The notes under the pieces are model-generated. The model had not been told where the DNA came from. It saw nothing but the letters and a program-made list of their open reading frames with translations, and ran no database searches. Positions 15,512 to 21,865 of a DNA stretch of 45,618 nt are shown piece after piece. Where the stretch lies: the NCBI GenBank assembly GCA_002342685.1, contig DDQN01000049.1, forward strand, positions 1 to 45,618, written 5' to 3'. Origin of the DNA: Vibrio sp. UBA2441 (GTDB lineage Bacteria; Pseudomonadota; Gammaproteobacteria; Enterobacterales; Vibrionaceae). Position numbers and translations under genes: made by a program. Each line of letters opens with the position of its first letter. Position 1 is the stretch's first letter.

Positions 15512-15935
15512 TCTTGCCCCCTTTCGCTTGTCGGTCTTGGGTTTTCAGTGCCTTTACGGTCTTGTACGTCATAAAAATAATGAACATGGTCACCAATGAG
15601 GCCATAACCTCTTCAGTGTATCGCCCTAAAAAACTGGTTGCGCCGCTTTGGTACTTTCCAAGCACTCGTGAATAGTTGGCAATCAATAAGGCTTTTTTGC
15701 TCTCGGCCAGCTCATAACGTTCATGGCCAAAGGTTTGAACTGTCACTTCAAAACCTTCCACCAGCATTTCGGCTAGAGCGTCACTTTCCCCTTCGTGCAG
15801 TCCTTCGCTCTCTGTCTCGGCCTGTTCGCTGTCTGTTTTTTCTGGCTCCGGCTCTGGCTCGACTTTGTTGATATCTTCAACCAACGCAGGGTCAAGATTC
15901 AATACACTGATGTCAAAATCAACGGCTTCACTCAT
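15483..15935 (-). CDS. Acidic protein with C-terminal membrane segment
   Basis: The 150-aa product has a strongly acidic N-terminal half (KVEPEPEPEKTDSEQAETES), a helical middle (GHERYELAESKKALLIANYS) and one membrane helix at about 111-129 (MASLVTMFIIFMTYKTV), ending in a basic/polar tail. It lies directly upstream of and overlaps the packaging ATPase. A membrane partner that docks the ATPase at a unique vertex, as in PRD1-type phages, is a reasonable but unproven role. No family is recognised. Confidence 0.6.
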   Translation of the reverse strand: MSEAVDFDISVLNLDPALVEDINKVEPEPEPEKTDSEQAETESEGLHEGESDALAEMLVEGFEVTVQTFGHERYELAESKKALLIANYSRVLGKYQSGATSFLGRYTEEVMASLVTMFIIFMTYKTVKALKTQDRQAKGGKSGNQSESSA

Positions 15936-16468
15936 GCTTCATCCTCGCTACTGTCTGAACGCTTGCGAGTCAGAAAATAAAGACCGCCACCAACGACTAA
16001 AACCATCACAACCACAATTACTACAGGCATTAATGAACCTGTTTCCTTTGGCTCTGGTTTTTCTTTCAGTACTTCGCCGGATTCGTCCACGGTGACCGCT
16101 TCCGGCTCTACGACCTCTTCAGGCTGAATCTCTTCTACCTCAATCACTGGTAACGCCTCAATAATTTTCTCATTGTCCAAACGAAACAGTAATTCATTAT
16201 TGATTGGCGTTTTGTTGGCACTGATTTGCTCAAGCTCTGCCGAAACATCAACTCCATGCTTTAAAGCGAAGTTATCCAGGCTATCGACCACATTTGATTT
16301 TACGTACGCTTTCATTCCAGCGGTTTGAATACTTTTATGCTCAAAGCAAGATACGTAGGGAGTATTCATACGCTTACCCCCTTTAGGAAAATGCACCACG
16401 CTAACGGCCTGACATTCTGGACAAGGCACAAATCCCGCAATAGCTTTACCTTCGGATACTCTAAGCAT
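15932..16468 (-). CDS. Zinc-ribbon protein with C-terminal membrane anchor
   Basis: The protein from ATG 16468 has 178 aa. Its N-terminal domain contains PCPECQ (C16, C19) and later YVSCFEH, a possible Cys3His zinc site. A helical region is followed by an acidic Glu/Pro-rich linker (EVEEIQPEEVVEPEA) and one membrane helix at about 149-166 (VVIVVVMVLVVGGGLYF), with a basic tail RKR. A longer frame begins at 16561 but would overlap the upstream gene by 101 bp, so the shorter start is preferred. It may be a membrane-linked DNA-binding or packaging accessory protein. Confidence 0.6.
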   Translation of the reverse strand: MLRVSEGKAIAGFVPCPECQAVSVVHFPKGGKRMNTPYVSCFEHKSIQTAGMKAYVKSNVVDSLDNFALKHGVDVSAELEQISANKTPINNELLFRLDNEKIIEALPVIEVEEIQPEEVVEPEAVTVDESGEVLKEKPEPKETGSLMPVVIVVVMVLVVGGGLYFLTRKRSDSSEDEA

Positions 16469-16724
16469 CTTTTTGAGCCTCCATGCTGTCAGCCACTTTG
16501 ACACAGATAGCGCGTAGGTTGTTGCTGCACTTTTGATAAGCTTCCAACGTTTCGACCACATCGGCAGGAAGCCCCAAGGCTTCTAAATCAAACTTACCAC
16601 TCATCACCATTTTCATGGCTTTGGTGAGTAAGCCAGACTTCGCGCCCCCTTTTAAAGTTTGCGCTACTGCGGTTAGGTCTTTTTCTAAAGCCTTGTGTTT
16701 CTCAATCTCTTGCCGTAAATCCAT
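16461..16724 (-). CDS. 87-aa hypothetical helical protein
   Basis: The product is predicted to be all helical (MDLRQEIEKHKALEKDLTAV, DVVETLEAYQKCSNNLRAIC) with no membrane segment. It lies between the replication initiator and the zinc-ribbon gene, with 76 bp to the initiator stop. An 8-bp overlap with the following start (16461-16468) suggests operon expression. No family is recognised; small accessory replication or packaging factors occur at this place in related phages. Confidence 0.55.
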   Translation of the reverse strand: MDLRQEIEKHKALEKDLTAVAQTLKGGAKSGLLTKAMKMVMSGKFDLEALGLPADVVETLEAYQKCSNNLRAICVKVADSMEAQKDA

Positions 16725-16800
16725 AAAAATAAACCCCTGTCTCTCGACGTTAGTTATTAGGTTGATAAATGCCCCTGTCTCACGACGTTGACGAACTCGG

Positions 16801-18654
16801 TTAAACCACCATTAAGCGATTATTTCTAAGCGCAATGGTGGTGTATTTGTCTATTGGGACTTGCGCCCCTTTTTTAAGTGGTGATATCAGACATTGAATC
16901 CCTTTAACGCTCCATCCGGTCACGTCCATCAATGCCTTTTCTAAAGATGAAATATCGACTTTAGGTACTTGGTTACACTTATTTTCAGTGCTCCAAGGTG
17001 CGTCGCTCCGCTCCTTTTTAAAAGCCTCCACCTTTGACTTTTGCACTAATGCGTAAGATTCGGCGCACGTTTCAATGACCTTTTCGAGCCATTGGAACCC
17101 AATAACCTTTTTGGTGGTTTCGTCGTACTTATTAAGCTTCTCTTCATAGGCAAGCTTTGCCTTTCCTGCTAGTTCGCAAAAGCCTTTCCATCGGGAGTTA
17201 TCCGCATGGTTTTGAAGCTCGGCAAGCTCTTCATCAAAGGCCACATCAAACTCAGATGCGCGGCGAAGTTGACGCCACAAACCTACAGTAGGAGAGCCGG
17301 ACTGAGAGAATTGCTTAATACCCCAAATGGATGCCCAAGCACGAACCGAAAGCGCAATATCATCGGCGTCATTTTCTGGCATGTACGCACCGTTAATGTT
17401 CTTTGATATGTATTTGATGATGTATGCCGTTGCGCCGCCTTTGGTCGGGTCGCACAGCTTTGCCTTAAAGCGAGGTGAAATATCTAACTGACCCTGCTTG
17501 TTATACAGCTCGCTTTTATCTTCAAATGTGGCGATTTGCTGACAGATGCTTATCAATGCCTCTTTATGCTCCGGCTTTACGTACAAAAACATGTGGGCGT
17601 GTGGTGTTCCGTCTTTATGTGGCTCGGCCACCCGTAACCCAAACCATTTAATCTCATTCTTTTTGAAATGCGCTCGTGCCAGCTTCCATTGCTCCATCAG
17701 GTTTTTATGTGCTTCTTTCACCGTGCAGCCGTTCCACTTTCTGGATGCTCGGTGATATTTACTGGCGAGAGTCCACGTTAAGAAAACACCATCAAACCCC
17801 ATATCAATGGCGCGCTCTTCATCTCCGCGAGTACGGACAATCAATTCAACACGACGATTAGCAGGGTTGGCGGTGGTTCGCTCTGCCACGTCTTTTAAAC
17901 AAAACTCAGTGAAAGTTTCAGTGTTCACAACACTCATGGACTCTAAGAACTCTTGAGCTTCACGCATTTGGCGTTTAAACATGGCGAATGAGTAACTCGA
18001 TACGTAAATATGTTGGTGCTTTTTCTTGCCAACGTTGCCCACAACCATTTGTGAATACTCAATATATTGCTTGCGCAGACGCTTAAGTTTGCGAATTAGG
18101 TAAGTTGCATCAAAGCAGCGTTTAACTGCGCCCTCTAAGACATAAATACGCTCTTCTATCGTTTCCTGCTTCAATTGCATTACTGGCGGTTGAATTGAAT
18201 TACTGAGAAGCCATTCAGCTATTTGAGAATAGGCACCCCATAAAGTATTGAGATAAGCGGCACCGCACGGTTCACCCTCTTGTTCCTCTTCTGGTTCAAT
18301 CGCATTAATGATGCGGTCAAACTCTCCAGTTAGATATTCCGCGAACGCTTTGCAGCGCTCATCACTGACTAATATGTCGTGGTTCAAACCTAAGTCAGGC
18401 ATAGAATCATTAGAGACTCGTGCAAACGGGTATTTATCAATGATGTAATTAGTGTGCCTTTCAGCGTTGCGCTTTACGTCACCAGCAAAGAGAGCCAAAC
18501 CACGCTCGGTTGCTCCTGCTCGGCGCATACGTGCACTTACCTTAAAATCGATATCCTTTCTAACGATTTTAGGTAAATGCGCAGTCATGTTGGTGATGTA
18601 CTGAGAAAACGAAGGGGCGACATTAACCGCCCCAAACCGTGCGAATGAATTCAT
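16801..18654 (-). CDS. HUH-endonuclease rolling-circle replication initiator (PM2 P12-like)
   Basis: This 617-aa protein belongs to the phage replication gene A group (phiX174 gpA, P2 gpA, PM2 P12; PM2 P12 is similar in length). It nicks the plus strand at the origin and stays linked to the 5' end to start rolling-circle replication. The metal-binding HUH motif is HAH at 352-354 (DGTPHAHMFLYV). The YxxxY nucleophiles are Y411 and Y415 (TAYIIKYISKN). An FLTWT segment at about 291-295 is the likely motif 1. A helical, charged C-terminal third follows. Its start overlaps the 60-aa gene by 4 bp. The double-strand origin was not located. Confidence 0.92.
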   Translation of the reverse strand: MNSFARFGAVNVAPSFSQYITNMTAHLPKIVRKDIDFKVSARMRRAGATERGLALFAGDVKRNAERHTNYIIDKYPFARVSNDSMPDLGLNHDILVSDERCKAFAEYLTGEFDRIINAIEPEEEQEGEPCGAAYLNTLWGAYSQIAEWLLSNSIQPPVMQLKQETIEERIYVLEGAVKRCFDATYLIRKLKRLRKQYIEYSQMVVGNVGKKKHQHIYVSSYSFAMFKRQMREAQEFLESMSVVNTETFTEFCLKDVAERTTANPANRRVELIVRTRGDEERAIDMGFDGVFLTWTLASKYHRASRKWNGCTVKEAHKNLMEQWKLARAHFKKNEIKWFGLRVAEPHKDGTPHAHMFLYVKPEHKEALISICQQIATFEDKSELYNKQGQLDISPRFKAKLCDPTKGGATAYIIKYISKNINGAYMPENDADDIALSVRAWASIWGIKQFSQSGSPTVGLWRQLRRASEFDVAFDEELAELQNHADNSRWKGFCELAGKAKLAYEEKLNKYDETTKKVIGFQWLEKVIETCAESYALVQKSKVEAFKKERSDAPWSTENKCNQVPKVDISSLEKALMDVTGWSVKGIQCLISPLKKGAQVPIDKYTTIALRNNRLMVV

Positions 18655-18833
18655 GCTTGCATTGTCCTTTTCAGGCCATGTTTTTCACGCAGCTTATCTA
18701 ATAGATAAATACCTCTTTCACGTTTCTTTGGATCAGGTTCAACCATTCCGGCCATGTCTGGACATGGCGCATGAATTGGATCAGAGATAGGTAAATCAGC
18801 AATTGATTTCCCTTGATTAAAATTAACGTCCAT
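18651..18833 (-). CDS. 60-aa hypothetical protein upstream of rep
   Basis: The 60-aa product has a Pro/Asp-rich N-terminal half (SIADLPISDPIHAPCPDMAG) and a basic helical C-terminus (KKRERGIYLLDKLREKHGLK). Its stop overlaps the rep start (4 bp) and it follows the 56-aa gene almost directly, so it is an early-operon gene. No family is recognised; the C-terminus could bind DNA. Confidence 0.55.
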   Translation of the reverse strand: MDVNFNQGKSIADLPISDPIHAPCPDMAGMVEPDPKKRERGIYLLDKLREKHGLKRTMQA

Positions 18834-18835
18834 AG

Positions 18836-19006
18836 CTAAACCTCAAGATCTTTCAGAACGTTCATTGCATCTAATGCTTGATTGCGCACATGCAACCAAA
18901 AACTAGAACTTGTCTGACCTTCTTTTCTTGTTGCGTAATCAAAAAGCTCTTTGGCCTCTTGGTAGGTGTTAATGTCAATATTGATATTATGAATTGGTGT
19001 CTTCAT
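18836..19006 (-). CDS. 56-aa hypothetical early protein
   Basis: A small frame starts at ATG 19006 after AGGGGAAG and stops at 18836, two bases before the next gene's start. The product begins MKTPIHNINIDINTYQEAKE and is mostly helical, with an Arg/Lys-containing middle (ATRKEGQ). Its tight fit between neighbours and good ribosome binding site support a real gene. No family is recognised. Confidence 0.55.
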   Translation of the reverse strand: MKTPIHNINIDINTYQEAKELFDYATRKEGQTSSSFWLHVRNQALDAMNVLKDLEV

Positions 19007-19082
19007 TTAACTTCCCCTCTATCTCGATGCAGTGACAGAACAACAAAATCAATAAAATCTTTGATACAGATAATTTTTTCAT
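18987..19082 (-). CDS. 31-aa possible micropeptide with hydrophobic core
   Basis: A short frame starts at ATG 19082 after AAGGGA, 10 bp past the PrtN-like stop, and ends inside the 56-aa gene. The product is MKKLSVSKILLILLFCHCIE plus a short polar tail, resembling a signal or lysis peptide. Only the ribosome binding site and operon position support it; it may be untranslated. Confidence 0.25.
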   Translation of the reverse strand: MKKLSVSKILLILLFCHCIEIEGKLNEDTNS

Positions 19083-19091
19083 TGTTGTCCC

Positions 19092-19349
19092 TTAATAAAC
19101 ATTCACGCTTTCCCACTCAGTGCGAGCTTCTTGATATTGCTTATCAATGAAAGCACCCAAGTCCTCCAACTTTACTAAAGTAGGGCTGCGCTCAGAATCA
19201 CGAAGCTTGAAGGTAGGAAACGGCAGGTCACAGGCTTTCGCCTTTTGCTCTGCTGTTTTAGGGGTAATACCAAGAAACTCCTGACTGATTTGTTTCAATT
19301 CAACTGTTGCACTTTCAAAGCGCGCCATGAGTGCGAATGTTGTATTCAT
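19092..19349 (-). CDS. PrtN-like (pyocin activator family) regulator
   Basis: The 85-aa protein matches the pyocin activator PrtN family. Shared landmarks are the opening MNTTFALMARFESATVELKQ, the central FLGITPKTAEQKAKACDLPFPTFKL and the ending DLGAFIDKQYQEARTEWESV. In Pseudomonas PrtN switches on pyocin genes after DNA damage. Here it is the first minus-strand gene, divergent from the repressor, and heads the early operon. It could act as the activator of lytic genes or as a Cro/Cox-like switch partner. Family call is from motif recognition. Confidence 0.8.
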   Translation of the reverse strand: MNTTFALMARFESATVELKQISQEFLGITPKTAEQKAKACDLPFPTFKLRDSERSPTLVKLEDLGAFIDKQYQEARTEWESVNVY

Positions 19350-19354
19350 AGATC

Positions 19355-19460
19355 ACCTGTGAGACTCTAGGAGCAACTTAGAGACATTCAAATGTTGCTC
19401 AATTGATTTTGAGACACACTAGCAATACAAAGCAATTAATGCAATCACTTTGAGACACTC
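19355..19460. promoter_or_regulatory. Divergent control region with four phased GAGAC repeats
   Basis: GAGAC occurs in the same orientation at 19361, 19381, 19411 and 19452, always preceded by T or A (TGTGAGACTC, TTAGAGACAT, TTTGAGACAC, TTTGAGACAC). Spacings of 20, 30 and 41 bp place all copies on nearly the same DNA face. GAGCAAC (19371-19377) and GTTGCTC (19393-19399) form an inverted repeat between them. This 106-bp region separates the divergent repressor and PrtN-like genes and probably holds their promoters and operators. Confidence 0.6.
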
Positions 19461-19471
19461 AGGGGACACCT

Positions 19472-20080
19472 ATGAGCACTATCGACCAACGAATTGACGA
19501 ATTAAAAGAGCTAACTGAGACAACAACGAATATAGATCTAGCAAAGGCTTTAGGTATATCTGCTTCAACAATTCAAACATGGAGAATGCGTAATAAGATT
19601 CCTGACAAGATATTCATTAAAGCGAGACATATATCACAAAACGGCTCACTACCAACACCTAAAGGAATGGTTGATTTAACTTATTACGATGTTGAAGCTA
19701 GTGCTGGTCACGGTTCTCTTGTTGAGATAGAAACATCCAAAGACATGAGTTTTGCAGAGAGGTATTTACGTGAAGAATTACACGTAAATCCAAATGAAGT
19801 CTTTTTAATGCGAGCTAAGGGGGATTCTATGTACCCGACACTCAAAGATGGCTCATTAATGATGGTTAAACGAGTTGACGATTTTTCAGGTGATGGTGTC
19901 TACGTCTTTCGTGTGAATGGTCAGGTTATGGTTAAGCGGCTCCAATTTCAACCAACCAAGATCATATTCAAAAGTGATAACGCTCAGTTTTACGAACCAT
20001 GGGAGTTAACCCATAAAGAGATTGAATCAACCGACTTTGAAATACTAGGTCAAGCTGTTTGGGGTGGAGGTAAACTATAA
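19472..20080 (+). CDS. CI/LexA-like prophage repressor with S24 self-cleavage domain
   Basis: The 202-aa protein keeps the prophage silent by binding operators in the adjacent divergent region. The N-terminal helix-turn-helix (about 8-40; NIDLAKALGISASTIQTWRM) is followed by a linker and an S24 peptidase domain. The Ser-Lys dyad is S119 (AKGDSMYPT) and K155 (VMVKRLQ). The likely cleavage bond is Ala78-Gly79 (EASAGHG). RecA-stimulated self-cleavage would induce the prophage after DNA damage. It starts after AGGGG and its stop overlaps the next gene (TAATG). Confidence 0.92.
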   Translation: MSTIDQRIDELKELTETTTNIDLAKALGISASTIQTWRMRNKIPDKIFIKARHISQNGSLPTPKGMVDLTYYDVEASAGHGSLVEIETSKDMSFAERYLREELHVNPNEVFLMRAKGDSMYPTLKDGSLMMVKRVDDFSGDGVYVFRVNGQVMVKRLQFQPTKIIFKSDNAQFYEPWELTHKEIESTDFEILGQAVWGGGKL

Positions 20081-20448
20081 TGAATCAAAAAGAAATATTA
20101 GAATTTATACAGCAAAATCCAGAAGTTGTTGCTCAAGCAGGGCAATTAGTACAACAAGAAAAAAATACAGTAACTCTAGATAAGCCACAGGATAAGTCGG
20201 AACCAAAGTCAGCTCCATCCATATCTATCTCTGAGTTGTTAGCGCAGCCACATATCCAAAGCATAATTAGTCTGTATATCAAAAATTCCGGTAAACAGTT
20301 CCAATGGGATATTGTCTTGAGATATACCCTAGCTTTCACTGCAATAGGCATAGCAGGCTTTCTAGGGTACTACGACAAAATGGATTCAACTATGGGAGTT
20401 TTAATTGGCTCAGTACTTGGTTATATGTTTGGTAGGAAAGAAGGTTAA
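20080..20448 (+). CDS. 122-aa membrane protein co-expressed with the repressor
   Basis: The product has a soluble Gln/Lys/Ser-rich N-terminal half (NQKEILEFIQQNPEVVAQAG) and two short hydrophobic segments at about 82-95 (YTLAFTAIGIAGFLGY) and 104-117 (MGVLIGSVLGYMFG). It overlaps the repressor stop by one base and is the only other plus-strand gene at the right end, so it should be expressed in the lysogen. Lysogen-expressed small membrane proteins often exclude superinfecting phages, but no family is recognised here. Confidence 0.65.
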   Translation: MNQKEILEFIQQNPEVVAQAGQLVQQEKNTVTLDKPQDKSEPKSAPSISISELLAQPHIQSIISLYIKNSGKQFQWDIVLRYTLAFTAIGIAGFLGYYDKMDSTMGVLIGSVLGYMFGRKEG

Positions 20449-20469
20449 AATCTACTTCTATATTTAGTA

Positions 20470-20490
20470 AGTACGCATAGAGTACGTATG
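20470..20490 (+). repeat. Paired AGTACGYAT repeat at right prophage end (putative arm site)
   Basis: AGTACGCAT, two bases, then AGTACGTATG: the same layout and orientation as at 6736-6756. It lies 41 bp inside the attR core, while the left copy lies 129 bp inside attL. This asymmetry is usual for the P and P' arms of a tyrosine-integrase attachment site. Confidence 0.65.
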
Positions 20491-20515
20491 AATCACTTTG
20501 AGCTATTGATATAGC

Positions 20516-20572
20516 TTAAATGTGAATCCCATCGAGCATAGGTGCTATAGAGAATCGGGATGATGGATGCAT
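20516..20572 (-). pseudogene. dusA: Displaced native 5' end of dusA (18 codons)
   Basis: On the minus strand this frame reads MHPSSRFSIAPMLD followed by four unrelated residues and a stop. RFSIAPMLD is identical to the start of the intact dusA at the other end. It is the host's original dusA start, separated from the body of the gene by the prophage. It retains its original upstream region, so a native dusA promoter would now make only this short peptide. Confidence 0.85.
20527..20545. repeat. attR: right prophage-host junction
   Basis: TCCCATCGAGCATAGGTGC matches attL with two mismatches (identical core ATCGAGCAT, 20531-20539). Everything to the left is phage DNA and everything to the right is the host dusA-zur intergenic region. 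The divergence outside the core fits phage-encoded replacement of the dusA N-terminus rather than an exact duplication. Confidence 0.85.
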
Positions 20573-20801
20573 ACAAAAACCTTGAATTAAGCGGATAATT
20601 TAAGTGATTCTAGGTAAGGATTTGCACCTTACCAGAATAAAAATAAGCGCGCATTGTAATCGATCTTTCAGAACATCGATAGAATTCTTGCCTTGTTGGC
20701 ATATAATTTCTAAATTAAAGTGAGCTAAACAGCCCTATTTACTTGATCCTGTATAGTATATTGTCATAGGGTTAGGCAATAGACACTAACAACAAGCTAT
20801 A

Positions 20802-20817
20802 ATTTATAGTTATAAAT
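20802..20817. promoter_or_regulatory. Palindrome upstream of zur (possible operator)
   Basis: ATTTATA-GT-TATAAAT is a perfect inverted repeat with a 2-bp centre, 40 bp upstream of the zur start. Zur and related Fur-family proteins bind A/T-rich palindromes, so autoregulation is possible. It does not match the full enterobacterial Zur consensus that I recall. Confidence 0.4.
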
Positions 20818-20857
20818 AGTGTATTATTGAAATAGTCCGTGTATGTAGGGGATCAAA

Positions 20858-21304
20858 TTGGATCAGGCGTTACTTGAACATGTCACAGGAATCTGTGAAT
20901 CTCGTGGGGTAAGGTTTACTCCACAACGCAAGCGGGTATTTGAATTAATATGTACCAATAAGCGTGCATCTAGTGCTTATGACTTGCTTGAACAACTAAA
21001 AGAAAGCGAACCTCAAGCCAAGCCCCCGACAATATACAGAGCTTTGGACTTTCTATTAGAGCAAGGATTTATCCATAAGGTAGAATCCAACAACAGTTTT
21101 ATATCCTGTTGCTTGTGTGGTCAGAATAAACATCATTCTCAGCTACTTATTTGTGACCAGTGCGGTAACGTCATTGAGCTGCAAGATGATAATCTGATGA
21201 CATTACTGGCGACCAACGCCGAAAAGCACGGTTTTCATATAACAAATCATGTCATTGAAACGCACGGTACTTGTAAAACCTGCCTGTCAAACATGAACAA
21301 TTAG
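20858..21304 (+). CDS. zur: Zinc uptake regulator Zur (Fur family)
   Basis: Zur represses zinc-uptake genes when zinc is sufficient. The 148-aa protein has the Fur winged helix (RVRFTPQRKRVFELI..., then PPTIYRALDFLLEQGFIHKV) and two CXXC pairs for the structural zinc: CCLCGQNKHH/CDQCG and THGTCKTCL. The start is TTG at 20858 after AGGGG, so translation may be moderate. It lies next to dusA in vibrios; the prophage now separates them. Zur is favoured over Fur by the C-terminal cysteine pattern and locus. Confidence 0.9.
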   Translation: MDQALLEHVTGICESRGVRFTPQRKRVFELICTNKRASSAYDLLEQLKESEPQAKPPTIYRALDFLLEQGFIHKVESNNSFISCCLCGQNKHHSQLLICDQCGNVIELQDDNLMTLLATNAEKHGFHITNHVIETHGTCKTCLSNMNN

Positions 21305-21314
21305 ATAGAGTGTT

Positions 21315-21776
21315 ATGCGCGCTGAATTTGTAAATCCGTTTTTAGCTTCATTAATGAATGTATTAAAAACAATGGCTTCTTTAGAACTGAAGCCACAAAA
21401 ACCAAGAGTTAAGAAAGATGAAATTGCTCGCGGCGATGTATCAGGTCTTATTGGTATGGTTGGCGATCAGTCAAGAGGCTCCATGTCGATAACCTTTGAT
21501 GAAGGTTTGGCGTTAGAAATCATGCAAAATATGCTTGGTGAAAGACCCAATGGCATCAACGAAGAAGTGACTGATATGGTTGGTGAAATCACTAACATGG
21601 TCACAGGTGGAGCTAAACGTATTCTTTCTGATAGTGGTTTCGAGTTTGATATGGCTACGCCGATTGTTGTATCTGGCAAAGGGCACACTATTCGCCATAA
21701 ATGTGAAGGGGCAATTATCATCATGCCATTTACATCTGAGTGGGGTAACGCATTTATTGAGATTTGCTTTGAATAG
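21315..21776 (+). CDS. cheX: CheX-like chemotaxis protein (CheC/CheX phosphatase family)
   Basis: The 153-aa product resembles CheX/CheC phosphatases that act on CheY-P. Typical elements are SRGSMSITFDEGLALEIMQNML and the ExxN-type helix VTDMVGEITNMVTGGAKRIL, where E and N would form the active site. It is 10 bp downstream of zur on the same strand, so the two may be co-transcribed. Such single-domain CheX-like proteins are common in vibrios outside chemotaxis operons; the exact substrate is not known. Confidence 0.85.
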   Translation: MRAEFVNPFLASLMNVLKTMASLELKPQKPRVKKDEIARGDVSGLIGMVGDQSRGSMSITFDEGLALEIMQNMLGERPNGINEEVTDMVGEITNMVTGGAKRILSDSGFEFDMATPIVVSGKGHTIRHKCEGAIIIMPFTSEWGNAFIEICFE

Positions 21777-21801
21777 TAAATCTCGACTTTCTACTCAAAA
21801 C

Positions 21802-21835
21802 AAAAAAGGTTGATGTATAAACATCAACCTTTTTT
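21802..21835. terminator. Bidirectional terminator between cheX and pgi
   Basis: AAAAAAGGTTGATGT (21802-21816) and ACATCAACCTTTTTT (21821-21835) form a perfect 15-bp inverted repeat with a 4-base loop. It has a T tract in both directions and serves the convergent cheX (plus) and pgi (minus) transcripts. Confidence 0.92.
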
Positions 21836-21865
21836 AGTTTAAGAACCTATGCAGGTTCCTATCAA

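Larger units (their letters stand above)
6599..20539. mobile_element. Temperate corticovirus (PM2)-like tailless prophage in dusA
   Basis: The 13.9-kb element is bounded by imperfect att repeats and carries an integrase, repressor, PrtN-like activator, HUH rolling-circle initiator, small packaging ATPase, a capsid protein read as double-jelly-roll, a set of single-span membrane proteins, fibre-like proteins and endolysin/holin. There is no terminase large subunit, portal, tail tube, tape measure or baseplate gene. This combination and the ~14-kb size match PM2-like phages, whose relatives are known as prophages of aquatic gammaproteobacteria. All core genes look intact, so the prophage may be active. 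No family search was run. Confidence 0.88.

Noticed and set aside
20080..20448. Holin call for the 122-aa protein
   Set aside because: It is co-expressed with the repressor in the lysogen, which does not fit a lysis protein; a holin-like gene is already present at 9623-10021.
6599..20539. Tailed-phage remnant or integrative conjugative element
   Set aside because: There is no terminase, portal, tail, relaxase or type IV secretion gene. The replication, packaging and capsid genes fit a tailless phage.
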